64,000 nt of DNA from Triatoma infestans (Eukaryota; Arthropoda; Insecta; Hemiptera; Reduviidae), in NCBI GenBank assembly GCA_011037195.1, contig JAAEAF010001101.1, positions 62,001 through 126,000 of the forward strand, read 5' to 3'. A program made the translations under genes and the position numbers. Shown one piece after another: positions 36,416 to 47,699 of this stretch (the stretch's first letter is position 1; each line of letters starts with the position of its first letter). The notes under the pieces were generated by a model. It ran no database searches, had not been told where the DNA came from, and saw only the letters and a list, made by a program, of their open reading frames with translations.

Positions 36416-36954
36416 TCTGGTGTGAAACACTCACACAACTTTCTCTTACACCAGTTTTCAAAATTGTAAATGACAAATTTTACAGTTATTATACCAAATT
36501 TAATGAAATTCGTCGAAAACTGAAAAAAAAAACTGTTCAGCATAAAGCGCACTTCCGGTTTACTAATTTTCATGAAATTCGGAATTTTAACAATCTATTT
36601 ATTTCTAATTAATTTTGTTTGGATGTAGTTCATATTACTAGTTTGAAGAAAATCGTCAGAGCCATTTTTGAGAAAATCGCAAGAAAGTGAAAAAAAAGAT
36701 TCAGTAAAGTGGTATTTCCGGTTGAGGAATTTTGGCAGATGACCTATTGCCGGATTCCATGGTGATAACTAAACGGAATATCAAGTTTGAATTTTCTACA
36801 ATTTTTCATCTTTGAGCTATTCACACACAGACCATTTTCTAAAAACCAATTTTTGGACTCAGGAGACCTCAAAACGGATATTTCCGGTGAAAACTCGATA
36901 TCGATTTGGCACGATTACAATACTTCCTCTTACTTAGGAGTAAGAGAAAGTAAA
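36416..36954 (-). mobile_element. Helentron-like element with internal deletion
   Basis: Both ends intact (TCTGGTGTGAAACACTCACA; TAGGAGTAAGAGAAAGT). Homology jumps from the first to the last block near 36625, removing roughly 400 bp relative to full copies. Confidence 0.7.
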
Positions 36955-37394
36955 CATTGTGAAAGCAATTATTTAAATTAAGTAAACTGATTGGAAAAAT
37001 GCATATAGACATAAACTTTCCTTTTACTACTTTAAGTGGTATTATTCATTTCTTACCAGTACGCTTTCTTTTTTTTTTGCAAATAAAATCTTTAAAGCAG
37101 AGATGCTCAATTTGATAGATAAGAGAATGTAAGTAAGGAGACAACAGATTGGAATCACACCAAGGAGAAATGAGGTGGAAACGAAGAAATAATGCTCTGG
37201 AAAACCAAGACACCTTTAGGTAGCTGTAACCGGAAATGATCTAAAGATATACGAAATTGAACAAATGTTGGACTCAAAGAATATATGAAGAAGTAGGTCT
37301 ACAACGAGAAGGCAACTGCTAATTCTGAGGTGTGAGTAGGTATCTCTAATATGCTTCCTGATGAACATCGGTTTCAGATCCAATACGGGTTTCT

Positions 37395-37518
37395 AAGGGG
37401 CCCTCTCGGTAAGGGACAAATGTCTAAAAATCACTAATTGGATTCAGGCGACCACAAGAAACATGTATTTCAAGCTGAAAACTCAATTTCGAAGAATTGA
37501 CAGTAAGAGAAAGTAAAA
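37395..37518 (-). mobile_element. Helentron-like terminal fragment
   Basis: AAAACTCAATTTCGAAGAAT and GACAGTAAGAGAAAGTAAAA. Only the terminal ~120 bp. Confidence 0.5.
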
Positions 37519-38361
37519 AGGGAGGCTAAAAATACCAAAGAAAAAAAAGTAGCAAAATACTGTCATTATTACTGACAGTGCATCCCCCCACCATTTTCAA
37601 TACTGTCAGTATTACCAACCGTTATTGTATGACTATCAAAATATAAACCAATATACATTGTTTTGATACATAGTTATTTTGTCGTTAAAAATATTATAAG
37701 CTTTAACTATAATAATATAGGTCAAAGTTCAAATCATTATTGTTGGTTAAAGTAGATTTGAGATAACTATTTGCAAATTGTATTGAATACAATAAAATAA
37801 GATCCAATAATAATAGCAATATGAGATTACAATAGAATGCTGACAGACAGACTGACACAATGAATATAACAGAATATTTGTTCCATCTCTTAAAAAATAA
37901 TATCCGCAATAAATCCATATATCATTTTATTATTATTATGGTGCTGCTTAAATAAGTTTCGTATTATTACAACATACTTTAAATAAAAAGAATAAAAAAT
38001 AAAACAAAAACAAAAAATATATCATTATTTAAAATAACTATTACTAATAATGTAGGGTGTGGACAAGCATTTTGATATACGTAACCGAATTGGCATTCTT
38101 TTTTTTTCTTTAACGTTAACAAGCCAAGCATATAATATTTTGTGGACCATTAGTTACGGAGGGCAACCGATTGACTCCTCCTTCAAGTTAATGTGTCAAG
38201 GTAGAATTCCTTTAGGCAATGTCGTCCATAATGATTATGAAGCCTGGTTATTAAATTATTATTGCAATATTACTTTCTTTTTTCTTTTTTTAGTTAAGTA
38301 TATTTTTCTTGATTCAGACGGCACAATAGGAATTTGTTCTTTTATTTTATTTTTTTTTTAA
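37519..38361. other. No gene recognised
   Basis: A plus ORF of 100 codons (38059-38361) shows no domain and ends in a T-run next to a SINE; not supported as a gene. Confidence 0.45.
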
Positions 38362-38590
38362 TTTAAGGCGCGTCAACGTCTAAGGTCATTGGCGCCCGGA
38401 GCCTTCTCAGTGGACTGCCCCGGCCTCCGGACAGTGTTCTCTTTTTACAGACAAACACTGTCCAAGCACCGGACAGTGAGCTGTAGAGGCTCCTAGGAAG
38501 AAAAATTCTAAGGGTAACACAGCTGGACTCGAACCCGGGTCCTCCGCGTGGGAGTCCAGTACGTTAACCACTTAGCTATTCCCTTCCCTA
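38362..38590 (-). mobile_element. tRNA-derived SINE, third family
   Basis: Reverse complement shows AATAGCTAAGTGGTTAACG and CGGGTTCGAGTCCAGC as A and B boxes. A body with an inverted pair (ACTGTCCGG...) follows, then a conserved-looking end GGCGCCAATGACCTTAGACG. A second, more diverged copy lies at 58.09-58.29 kb. Confidence 0.82.
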
Positions 38591-39399
38591 GGTTAATTTT
38601 TTTTTCACTCCTACACGCTATCTACGGACACCTCTCAGGGTGATTTTATAAGAATTTTAAAATTGAATAAGAAGTTCCAAAAAATTCCATACGAATTCAT
38701 CTTTGCACTACAATCCATTAATCCGTTTACTGAACTCCACAACAAGATACCCTACTTAGGGTCAAGATCAGACGTCAATGGCTCCGTGATCACCTAATTG
38801 CATAAAGACAATCTCCTAGATAGGGTAACATTCTGCCCTAATAGTTACCACCAATGAGGGTTGCCGTACGTATGCATTAGTAAAATGTTACTTTCAATGA
38901 ATGCTTCTTGCAGTGATATAAGCAGTTGCAAAAAATAAAATTTAACACAAAGATATCTGATCTACAGTTTGCTCCAAAACTTTTTCACTTCCTCTTCCTC
39001 CCATCTTCCCATCTATCATCATCCGTATCGGCATACGATACAATTTCAGGAGGAAATATCTCTGCCGCTATAGGAAGGAATATTGCGACCATGATAAAAA
39101 TTCGAAACTAACTTTTTTGTCAGAAATACTTTGAAGTTGATATAAAGTTGTTTTTAGCTACTAATCTCTCTCTATCTTTCTCTCACTCACTCTTACTATA
39201 TATAAAACCTTTATTTGGTACGAAATAGCAAGTTTGAACTTCCTGTCATTCACACGACTGTAAATTAAATACATAATAAAATTGACAAATTTTCTTGAAA
39301 AACTAGAAATTTTATTCAATTATTGTAACATATGTTCCATAACATATGATGTTATGTAACATATGATTCGAATCATTAAAAATTCATAGGATCCGAAGA
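38591..39399. other. No gene recognised
   Basis: Includes the local inverted word CATATGTTCCATAACATATG (39350 region). Otherwise plain. Confidence 0.45.
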
Positions 39400-40060
39400 G
39401 CGGAGAAGCAGACATTAAATGAATCAAATTTAGTTAATCCCTAGCTAGGCCAGACTAGGAAGGGACGGACAATTCGAAGTCATATAAATAAAGCGAAAGT
39501 TCAGATCAGTTTACAACCAGTCAGCAACCTTATATCTTCTCAGCACTCAGCCAGTCTGTCTCTTTATATTTCTCTCACTACTATATACTTCTATATACTT
39601 GTAAAGTCCTTGCAATTTGCTTGTACTTTTCATTATAATAGTGTTCAGCATATTTATTTATTTATTTCTCATATATTTATTTCTCTAAAAATCCAATCTC
39701 TCGAATTCTCTCTCCTTTTAACATCCATTATACCTACATTGAGAAGTGGTAAGGTCTATGAACTTAATTGTTGTGGTGATTGGTTCCGCAGAACTGGAAA
39801 GCATCAGAGACATTTTCCATGGGGTAGCCTGCTTTATTTTGTGGTCATCGACCGGTTTCGGGCGTTCGCCCATCTTCAGGATATGTTTGTCAGACAGTGT
39901 GATAACACGCGGTCTTGCACAGAGCAAATTCAGTTTACACACTGACTCAGAGTCGAAATTTGCTCTCACACGTATTTCAATAATTCTCACAATTCTAATG
40001 GACAATATTTCTTTAAGTAGGAATTTTTTTTTCCAATTGTAAATAAATATCTTTAAGTAT
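39400..40060. mobile_element. Family 1 element with promoter-like region and a single hammerhead arm
   Basis: Contains CATATAAATAAAG (39481-39493) as a TATA-like box, ACCAGTCAGCAACC, TGTAAAGTCCTTGCAA (39600), the family end GGTTCCGCAGAACTGG (39781) and the intact minus-strand hammerhead at 39841-39905. A smaller inverted pair GAGCAAATT/AATTTGCTC follows (39918-39976). No opposite hammerhead arm. Confidence 0.55.
39841..39905 (-). ncRNA. Hammerhead ribozyme motif, family 1, core intact
   Basis: On the minus strand: ...CATATC, core CTGAAGA (39873-39879), one extra T, stem II GGGC-GAAC-GCCC (39860-39871), GAAA (39856-39859), ACCGGT and C, then GATGACC. Predicted cleavage is after GTC, between 39850 and 39849. 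Stem I pairs ATC with GAT plus a U-G pair. Stem III is the palindrome ACCGGT, which cannot fold with zero loop but can pair with a second molecule, as in dimeric hammerheads of Penelope-like elements and newt satellite. Every core position I can check fits. Activity is untested. Confidence 0.8.
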
Positions 40061-41349
40061 CCCATCAGATGGAAACTTTTCCTGAACTAACATTAAAATG
40101 ACTAGAATTCTTCAAAAATCAAATTTTATGGGAAAAATGATTCAAATACAAAGTGATAAGTTTTTTTATGTTTGTATGTATGTTAGGGAAGTATAAATAT
40201 ATAAGATTAAAGTAAAATCTTTTTAAAACTTTTCAAGAATACCGTGTAAAACATCGAAAAAAAAATGTAAAAAATTTTTGATCGGGTTCAAAGATTGAAA
40301 CAGAAAAACTTCAAATAATCTAAAATGTTAGATATCTAATGCTCCGATTTTTCGTTTTTGTAAACAACTAATGAAAGTTGTGTTGCAAAGCAAAAATATA
40401 TCCAGATAACTTTATCTATAATGGTGAACAGATAAAAATATTGACTTTTTTTTTTTATTAATAAGTAACAATTTATTAAAAAAACAAAAGAAAAACAAGT
40501 CGCCTTGTTAAAAATCAATGAATATTAAATTTTTTATTAATATTATATATATTAAATATAATTAAAAAATTAATATTTTTAAGAGAAAATATTTAAATTA
40601 AATATCAAAATGTTTATTGGAAAAAAAAAAAATGACTTCACTTTATTTTAATTTTGTTTAAAAGAACACTCTCTGTTGACTTTTAAAACTATTAATTACT
40701 TTTCATAATTTGAAGATATAAAGAATCAGAGCAGTGATTATTCAAATCTAAAAGTAAAAATCACTTTTTAATTAAAGTTATTGAATTATTTTCTTAATTA
40801 AATTAGTTTCAAAAGATAAACAAATAATTTATTCATTAACAGACAAAGGATGTAATTTATTTTAGTTTAAAGCTATCTAATAACAGCCCTGTATTCAAGA
40901 TTTATATTCATATTTATTTTATATAATGTCTTCATACTCTTGATTTCATTAGATGCCATTTATTTCGCGCATTCAAATAACTTGATCAAGATCATGGCAG
41001 CATCTTTTTTCAATTAGTAATAATATAAATCTCGCGGGGCCATGTTCTTCTTACCAGATCTTACAATTGCTAAATAAAATTGTTACAGATTTCCAAAACC
41101 CACAAATCACTCAGAATTATTTATTTGAAAACCATTTCTTTTATTTATTATGTTTCCACTATTAATATTTTAAAGGGAGAAAGAGGAAATATTACTATTG
41201 TATAAAAAATTTCTTTAAACGATCGAAGAGACTGATTACATCTGGTTATAGATGAAAAAGGAACCGTAATTAAATGTTGTGAAGAAGTGCCGTTATTTAG
41301 GCGTGATGACAACTAAAGACGGAAATAATGAAAAGGTAACTGAATAAAA
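40061..41349. other. No gene recognised
   Basis: AT-rich. A very old Helentron-like block may lie at 40.08-40.37 kb (words TCCGATTTTTCGTTTTTG and similar). Confidence 0.4.
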
Positions 41350-41380
41350 TCAGAGTCATTTTCCGTGGTACCCTACTTCA

Positions 41381-41440
41381 TTTTGTGGTCATCGACCGGT
41401 TTCGGGAGTTTGCCCATCTTCAGGATGCGTTTGTCAGACA
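41381..41440 (-). ncRNA. Hammerhead ribozyme motif, family 1, core intact
   Basis: Minus strand: stem I GCATC, core CTGAAGA (41417-41423), extra T, stem II reduced to GGG/CCC around CAAACT, GAAA (41400-41403), ACCGGTC and GATG completing a 4-bp stem I. Cleavage expected between 41394 and 41393. Left arm of a head-to-head palindrome with the next entry. Confidence 0.75.
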
Positions 41441-41502
41441 GTCTGATAACACAGACTTGCGCAGAGCAAATTCAGTTTATACAACTGCAAGCTTGTGTTA
41501 TC

Positions 41503-41575
41503 ACACTGTCTGACAAACGCATCCTGAAGATGGGCGAACGCCCGAAACCGGTCGCTTGACCACAAAAATGAAGCA
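41503..41575 (+). ncRNA. Hammerhead ribozyme motif, family 1, stem I damaged
   Basis: Plus strand: CTGAAGA (41524-41530), T, perfect stem II GGGC-GAAC-GCCC, GAAA (41544-41547), ACCGGTC ending 41553. The following bases are GCTTG instead of GATG, so only the first stem I pair survives. Right arm of the 41.36-41.64 kb palindrome. Confidence 0.7.
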
Positions 41576-41762
41576 GGCTACCACAGAAAATGTCTCTGAT
41601 GCTTTCCAGCTCTGCGGTACCAACCACCACAATAACTGTATAAAAATTTGCAATTCTATAAAACTTTGTTTTGTTTATTGGTCTTAAAAACTTTTACAAA
41701 ATATGATAGTTAAAATTTAATGACAAAAAGTCCATAATATGCATAAAACACTTTATTTATTA

Positions 41763-41812
41763 TACGGTATCGAGCTTTCAACCTGGGAGCCAGGTGATTT
41801 TCAAGATTACAC
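41763..41812 (-). ncRNA. Candidate hammerhead motif, family 3, core decayed
   Basis: Minus strand: CTTGAAAATCACCTGG, loop CTC, CCAGGTTGAAAGCTCGATAC. The strong hairpin, GAAA and palindromic AGCT+C match the plan of families 1 and 2, and CTTGAAAAT could be a decayed CTGAAGAT. Without an intact copy this stays a candidate. Confidence 0.45.
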
Positions 41813-41985
41813 AACTAGATCAGAACAAAATAGCAGGTTACAGTTAAATGATAGGTTATATTTCATACTTTAGCAGTGTTGGAAATCGATCAATTTTAAA
41901 AGAGATATTGCTGGTGTTATTGTCATATATATAAATTTATTGAACTAATGACACCGCTAGTATTCCAACACTGCTGATATGATAG

Positions 41986-42897
41986 CATATCACAAGTCAA
42001 ATTGCTGCTATCCCCCTGTCCTGCTATCCGTAAGGAACGCCAAGGTAGTATAAAAGGAAACGAGGCCAACCAAGGGTTGGGGATGAAGCACCGTCCTACT
42101 TCCCTTACCACAGGTGTCTAAATTGAAGGAACAAAGGACAGTGGAGGCCCCTTTCTATCATGTTCTTCAAGAGCAAAGACATCTTCCGTGCGTACAAATA
42201 TCCAGTCTACAGATAAGCACTTGCCTATCTCTCAGTCTCTCATTGAATTTCTCTCCCTGTCTCTTAATCTCTTAAGTCAAGTGATGATGTGATGGCATAT
42301 CACAAGTCAAATCAGTTCCCTGCTATCCGTAAGGAACGCCAAGATCGTATAAAAGAAAACGAGGCCAACCAAGGGTTGGGGATGAAGCACCGTCCTACTT
42401 ACCCTACCACAGGGGTCTAATTGAAGGAAAAAAGGACAGCGGAGGCCCCATTCTATCACCTTCTTCAAAGAGCGAAGACATCTTCCGTGCGATCAGCCAA
42501 CGAAAAATATCCAGTCTATACACCAGGCACTTGCCTATTTCACAGTCTCTCATTGAATTTCTCTCCCTGTCTCTTAATCTCTTAAGTCAAGTGATGATGT
42601 GATGGCATATCACAAGTCAAATCAGTTCCCTGCTATCCGTAAGGAACGCCAAGGTCATATAAAAGGAAACGAAGTCAACCAAGGTTGGGGATGAAGCACC
42701 ATCCTACTTCCCTTACCACAGGGGTCTAAATGAAGGAAAAAAGGATAGCGGAGGCCCCATTCTATCACCTTCTTCAAGAGCGAAGATTATCTTCCGTGCG
42801 CACAAATATCCCGTCTACACACCATACACTTGCCTATCTCTCAGTCTCTCAATGAGTTTCTCTCCCTATCTCTTAATCTCTTAAGTCAATTCCTTAG
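41986..42897 (+). repeat. 310-bp tandem repeat, about 2.9 units, each with a TATA box
   Basis: Units start at 41986, 42296 and 42606 (CATATCACAAGTCAAAT). Each has CTGCTATCCGTAAGGAACGC, a TATAAAAG(G/A)AAACGA core-promoter-like site, GGGGATGAAGCACC and a pyrimidine-rich end TCTCTCCCTGTCTCTTAATC. Units differ by scattered substitutions and small indels, so the array is not brand new. Tandem promoter units inside a terminally inverted element resemble tandem pseudo-LTRs. Confidence 0.85.
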
Positions 42898-43037
42898 AAT
42901 CAAAAGTATATATCTCAATTATAGTGCTGTAATAGCATTTAGTTATAATTTTAAATCCCTGAAACTCCCACTACACTAAAGTATGTAATATAACCCATCA
43001 TCAAACTGTAGCCTGCTATCTTGTTCTCATCTAGTAG

Positions 43038-43078
43038 TGTAAGAAAATGACCTGGCTCCCAGATCGAAAGCTCGAATA
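43038..43078 (+). ncRNA. Candidate hammerhead motif, family 3, core decayed
   Basis: Plus strand: GTAAGAAAATGACCTGG, loop CTC, CCAGATCGAAAGCTCGAA. Inverted partner of the 41.77 kb motif at the opposite end of a ~1.4 kb element. Confidence 0.45.
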
Positions 43079-43141
43079 TTGTATAATATAGTGTTTTATA
43101 AATAATATTATGGACTATTATGGACTATCATCATATTTAAC

Positions 43142-43222
43142 AAGTTTATAAAAAAATTGTCAATTCTTTAATTATATTAACGTAGTTAGTGAAAGTCGTG
43201 TGAGTGTTTCACACCAGATTTT
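43142..43222 (+). mobile_element. Helentron-like hairpin end
   Basis: GTGAAAGTCGTGTGAGTGTT then TCACACCAGATTTTTG. Short 3' end directly after the palindromic element at 41.73-43.13 kb. Confidence 0.55.
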
Positions 43223-44289
43223 TGTTTTGTTTTAACTTCAATGATGATAGTAACATAATTTTAATATTTTTTATTTGATTATTTATTGTGAGCTTCTTGA
43301 CGGGAAATAGCAATATTAGGTCTTATTTCTAAATTGTCATTTTAGCAGAATGAACGTTTCAGATAGATATAACAATATTTGGGATACCAAAATATTTAAT
43401 TAAATAGATAAATTTTAAGGAAATAAAATTGTGAAAATTACAGCAACTACAAGTCGTCAGATTTTTTTTTATGTAATACGTTTCGATTAATTTAAACCTT
43501 TGTGCGCTAAGCTTTTGATGTTTTAGTAATAAAAAAAAGTCCCAAGTTTGAAAAAAAAGTTGAAAATTACAACTGTGAGAGAGAGTGTTGGTAACAATTT
43601 CCAAAAGTAAATTCGTAAACATTTGGCACTGTAGGTCTCGTTACTTTTTTCATGCTACGTTGTCCTATCACGGGCAAGGGAGTTGCAAATATTTTAGCCC
43701 TAGTAAATGTCCATATAACTATTAACAATACTTATGAATATATATACTGTGAAAGGATAGATACTGGCATGTAAAAATGATAAAGAACATTTATGGAACA
43801 ATACAAATGTGAATAACAAAGAGCAATATTATCTCACTAAAAGTAAGAAATATGTTGGCAAGTTGAATAGTACACACTCGTGACTTCTTTGCATATTAAT
43901 GGAAGTTGAACAAAAGGGATGGAAAAAAAAAAAGTACAAAACTAGAAACAAATGGTATGCATTCAACATTTAAATTTTTTTTTTTTTTTGTTTTTTCAAA
44001 ATATACATTTTTACTTTGTATGTAAGACCATTATAAAGTACCTAGGTATGTACTATGTTTGGTACAAAATGGTGAAAGAGAACACATATCATAACTTAAA
44101 AAGAACAACAGCGGGCTCATAATTAATATTCCCCTATTTCCTGGGTATAGGGAATCAAACGGATTCGGTCTTTGATTTTTTTCTCTCTCTCTCTTCTTCA
44201 TCAAAATAGTTCCTAGTTTGCCAACTTAGCAGTGTGAGTGAAGAGGCTATTTAAGGAGCTTAACTCATTTTTTTTCTATCTTGGACGAG
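43223..44289. other. No gene recognised
   Basis: AT-rich, with a T17-like run near 43975-43990. Confidence 0.5.
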
Positions 44290-44410
44290 CTCAGTTCTTC
44301 TTCTCTAGTCCAGAACTCTTTTCCTAAATGCTTTCTTTACCCCCACATCAATCTAGGTCTTCCTTTGCCACGCTTGCTTCTTCACTTTCATCTTGTAATT
44401 TTAACTGACG
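44290..44410 (-). mobile_element. Possible non-LTR retrotransposon 3' coding tail
   Basis: Minus frame gives RSKRGKGRPRLMWG (stop) RKHLGKEFWTREEE. The basic GRPR..W motif is typical of the C-terminus of RTE/CR1-like ORF2 proteins. One short match only. Confidence 0.35.
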
Positions 44411-44480
44411 ACTCGGTCAGATTGCACACGTAGCAGTTATCTTAACTATCTTAGCCCTGTTTCGTATAATGGGTATGAGA

Positions 44481-44795
44481 AGGAGAGAATTGGGTTTGCG
44501 AGATAAATAAACTGGAAATAATGTTGAACACTGTATAATGAGAAAGTAACACGAATATAGAAAATGGTAGCGAGAGATTTAGAGTGAATGAAGAGAAGGG
44601 TAGTAGTTGGTTGCTGACGCGTTATAACTGCTGTAGATATAAACTGTTATAAAGACTGTTCCCTGTAGAGCTAGCGCAGCTGCATATATACAAAGTCTCC
44701 CACTCTAGTCTGGCCTAAGTAGCGAGTGAGATTCTCAATTTTGGTTTCTCTCTCTCTCTCTCTCTCTGCTTTAGATCCCTCTCTTCGGATCCTAT
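44481..44795. mobile_element. Left arm of family 4 element, SINE-free
   Basis: AAACTGGAAATAATGTTGAA, GTTGCTGACGCGTTATAACT and CTCCCACTCTAGTCTGGCC match 6850-7385 minus the SINE. Contains a (CT)n tract (44743-44767). Confidence 0.7.
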
Positions 44796-46229
44796 TACAT
44801 TTCGCTTTATAATATCAATGGCGGATCTTATTTTGTTACGAATTCTATATCTCCTTGAATCTCAAGTTTTCTAAGACCCCATTCTGTGATCTAGATTTTT
44901 TATTTTTTTATTTATTTTTTCAAGGTGCATAACTCACAAAAATACGTGAGGATTGGGAAGAATGTTGACTTAAATACAGTAATTTTCGTCTTTTTTTTAA
45001 TTCACTTTACTATTATATTATATACTTCACCAATTATGTATGGCTATACACTATGTAATATTGACAGCAACTTAACTTTTAGTACAAATTTCTACTCGTG
45101 AAAAAATTTATCAATTAGAATAATTATGATTATGATAAAAATTATAGTTACACTGAATTGTGTAAGTTTTCTTTTTTAGTCTTGCTATCATAGAGTTCAT
45201 TGGAACTCGCTTTCATATTTGGCCAGAAGAACTTGGGATAAGATGGTAACAGAAGATTAAAAAAGTACAATTATTCCATTTTTAGGAAGCGTGATTATGG
45301 CCAAAGATAGTCCCAAATTTGGAACGGATCTAAACTTCCAAATATTTTGCCCATGTGCTAGGCAAAAAAGGAACTAACTTTTTTAAGATCAACAATTAAT
45401 TTTCAGCTATAATTTTAATCAAAGTTTAAAACAATTTTTTTTTTTTTTTTTGTACATATATCACGAAATGACTTGAAATAAAAAAAAAAAAAAAAAAGTG
45501 AAAAACATCCATAAGTTAAAAGATATTTGCTATAAAAATGTTTAGGAGAAGTTTTATAAAAACCGTAAAAATCGTTAAAGAGATAGTTAAGAAATAAAAA
45601 CCTATTACAATTCTTCCTTAATCGAAAAAAAAAAAGATCTCCAATTTTTCAAATAAGGAAAGAAAATTGGACACACACACATTTTTATCTAGTTAATCTA
45701 AACTTTAAAGTAGTTGATATTACAACATCAGATATTAAAGGGGGTTGGTCACTATAAAAAAAAAAAAAAATGAAATTAATTTTCAATTCACGTTTTGATG
45801 AACATTTTATTCTAAGAGTTTAATAACATTTGTTTTGTTTTGTTTGGCTAGTTGTTACAAGATTTACTTCCATGTTAGATCTCTATTATATCTTTATTAG
45901 CAACATGTCCTTCAACAATATATTTTTCTCCTCTTAAATATAATATTATCATGAAATATACTTAAAATGTCACAGGTCGCAAAACTAGTGCGCACTAATG
46001 CCTTCTATTATACATTAAAAGCCTAATTTAGAATTTAGAATTTAGCAAACCCTAATTGTCAGCATATTAGACGACGTTATAAACAAATAAATTTGTACAT
46101 GACGCTATTAATAAATTTTATTGCAGTTAATAAATTTTTAAACCAAATTTGGCCAAAATTCTGCCAATTTCAAATATTTATTCAAAGTTTAGCTGTCCAA
46201 TATTTTATTTAAAAAAAAAAAACAGAACC
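44796..46229. other. No gene recognised
   Basis: AT-rich with several homopolymer runs (45430-45500). No gene. Confidence 0.5.
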
Positions 46230-46592
46230 CAATACTGTAAAATCCTGTTTCCTGTTTTCATCAAAGTTGTAATTCTAGCAATATGTTTTAATGAACCTTA
46301 TAAAAGTAACCTTCCTGGAAAAAGGTTACAAACAAAAGTGACATTGACACATTGATGTTTAACGAAAATCTTTTCGAAGAAATTCTAATTCGGAAAACCA
46401 AAAAAAAAAAATAATAATATAATTCAGTAAAAAAGTAAATTTTTGGGTGATATATTTTGCCCCAAAATATTATTGTCAGATTTGTGATGGTGGTAAAATA
46501 AAATACCAAGTTTGGGATTATTGCGACTTTTCGTTTTTGAGATATTCTGTATTGTTTATATAAAACATATATAGCAAACGCTAACAACTGTT
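46230..46592 (-). mobile_element. Degenerate Helentron-like fragment
   Basis: Reverse internal words (AATACCAAGTTTGGGATTAT, CTTTTCGTTTTTGAGATATT) ending at the start of the next copy, head-to-head with it. Confidence 0.45.
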
Positions 46593-46593
46593 T

Positions 46594-47588
46594 TTTACTT
46601 CCTGTTACTTCCAGTAGGAGGAAGTATTGTAATCATGTCAAATTTTCGACATCAAGTTTTCACCGGAAGTATCGGTTGTGACGTCCCTTGAGTCCGAAAA
46701 AGTTGTTTTTAGCAAATTGTGTGTGTATATGTGAACAGCATAGCTCAAAAAACGAAAAAAAATCACAGAAAGTACAAACTTGATATTCCGTTTGGGTATC
46801 ACCATAGGATCCGAAAGAACGTTATCTGTCAAAATTTCTCACCGGAAGTAATATTTTACTGAATTTTTTTTTTAATTTTCTCGAAAATGGCTCCAAGCAA
46901 CTTCTTCAAACTTAGTATATCAACTACACATACAAAGATCTACAATTTTTATTTAAAACATTTCTCTGGGAAAACTGCATTTAAGGACACTTTTGGGAGT
47001 GGGGAGTGGAGTTAGGTTGTCCTCTAAAATGCTATTTCAGTTTATTACACAATTCTATCATCTAAATAATATTAATTAGAATTGAATATGTTGTTGAAAT
47101 TTGGAGTTTGCGAAAAAATCAAAAGACCGGAAGTGCGTTTTTACTGAAAAATATTTTTCAATGTTCTGCTACAATGTTCTAAAATGGCTCCCAACGATTT
47201 TCTTTAAACTAAGTAAGTGAACTACACATATAAAGAGCTACAACTTTTATTTAAAAACATTTCTCCGGATAAACTCATTTAAGTGGGATTTTGGGGGCAG
47301 GATTAGGGTTATTTTTGCCTCTAAAATGCTATCTTAGTTGATTATATATTACGATGTAGACAGAATTAATAAGTAATAAATAGATTGTCAAAGTTCTGAG
47401 ATTCAAGAAACTCTGTAAACCGGAAGTGTATTTTTATTGAACAGTTTTTCCAGATTTTGCGAATTTCTCAACAACAAAAAAACACCGACGAATTTCATTA
47501 AATTTGGTATATTAACTATAAAGTTTGTCAATTACAATTTTGCAAACTGAAGTATGAGGAAGTTGTGTGAGTGTTTCACACCAGATTT
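46594..47588 (+). mobile_element. Helentron-like element, full-length copy
   Basis: Sense copy from TTTACTTCCTGTTACTTCCA to the hairpin GTGTGAGTGTTTCACACCAG plus a T-run. GT tract short (46720-46730). Three TTCCGG/CCGGAAGT blocks. Confidence 0.72.
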
Positions 47589-47599
47589 TTTTTTTTTTG

Positions 47600-47697
47600 C
47601 ACTCAGGGTGCTTCAAAATATGTTTTCCGTTGAAAACTCTTATTTCGAAAATTTAAGGTCGCAATACTTCCTCTTTGTGCAGTAAGATAAAATAGAA
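47600..47697 (-). mobile_element. Helentron-like terminal fragment
   Basis: GTTGAAAACTCTTATTTCGA and CAATACTTCCTCTTTGTGCA. Abuts the T-run of the previous copy. Confidence 0.5.
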
Positions 47698-47699
47698 AT

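Larger units (their letters stand above)
41350..41635. mobile_element. Palindromic element, family 1, two hammerheads head-to-head
   Basis: Left arm 41358-41450 (hammerhead on minus) and right arm 41495-41633 (hammerhead on plus, ending GCTCTGCGGTACCAACCACC), with ~45 bp between them. Best preserved pair in the window. Confidence 0.68.
41730..43135. mobile_element. 1.4-kb inverted-repeat element with three tandem promoter-like units
   Basis: Terminal inverted segments (AGTCCATAATAT...AAAACACT...CGAGCTTTC...CTGGGAGCCAGGT and its complement) at about 41731-41806 and 43040-43135. Both carry the candidate family 3 hammerhead. Near the left end a 12-bp inverted pair AGCAGTGTTGGA / TCCAACACTGCT (41872-41883, 41964-41975) brackets AT-rich DNA. 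The middle is a 310-bp tandem array. No ORF of note. Confidence 0.6.

Noticed and set aside
38059..38361. 100-codon plus ORF as a gene
   Set aside because: No domain, no splice context, ends in a T-run beside a SINE; composition like surrounding non-coding DNA.
41986..42897. CRISPR-like array or centromeric satellite
   Set aside because: 310-bp head-to-tail units without spacers, only about three units, enclosed in an inverted-repeat element.
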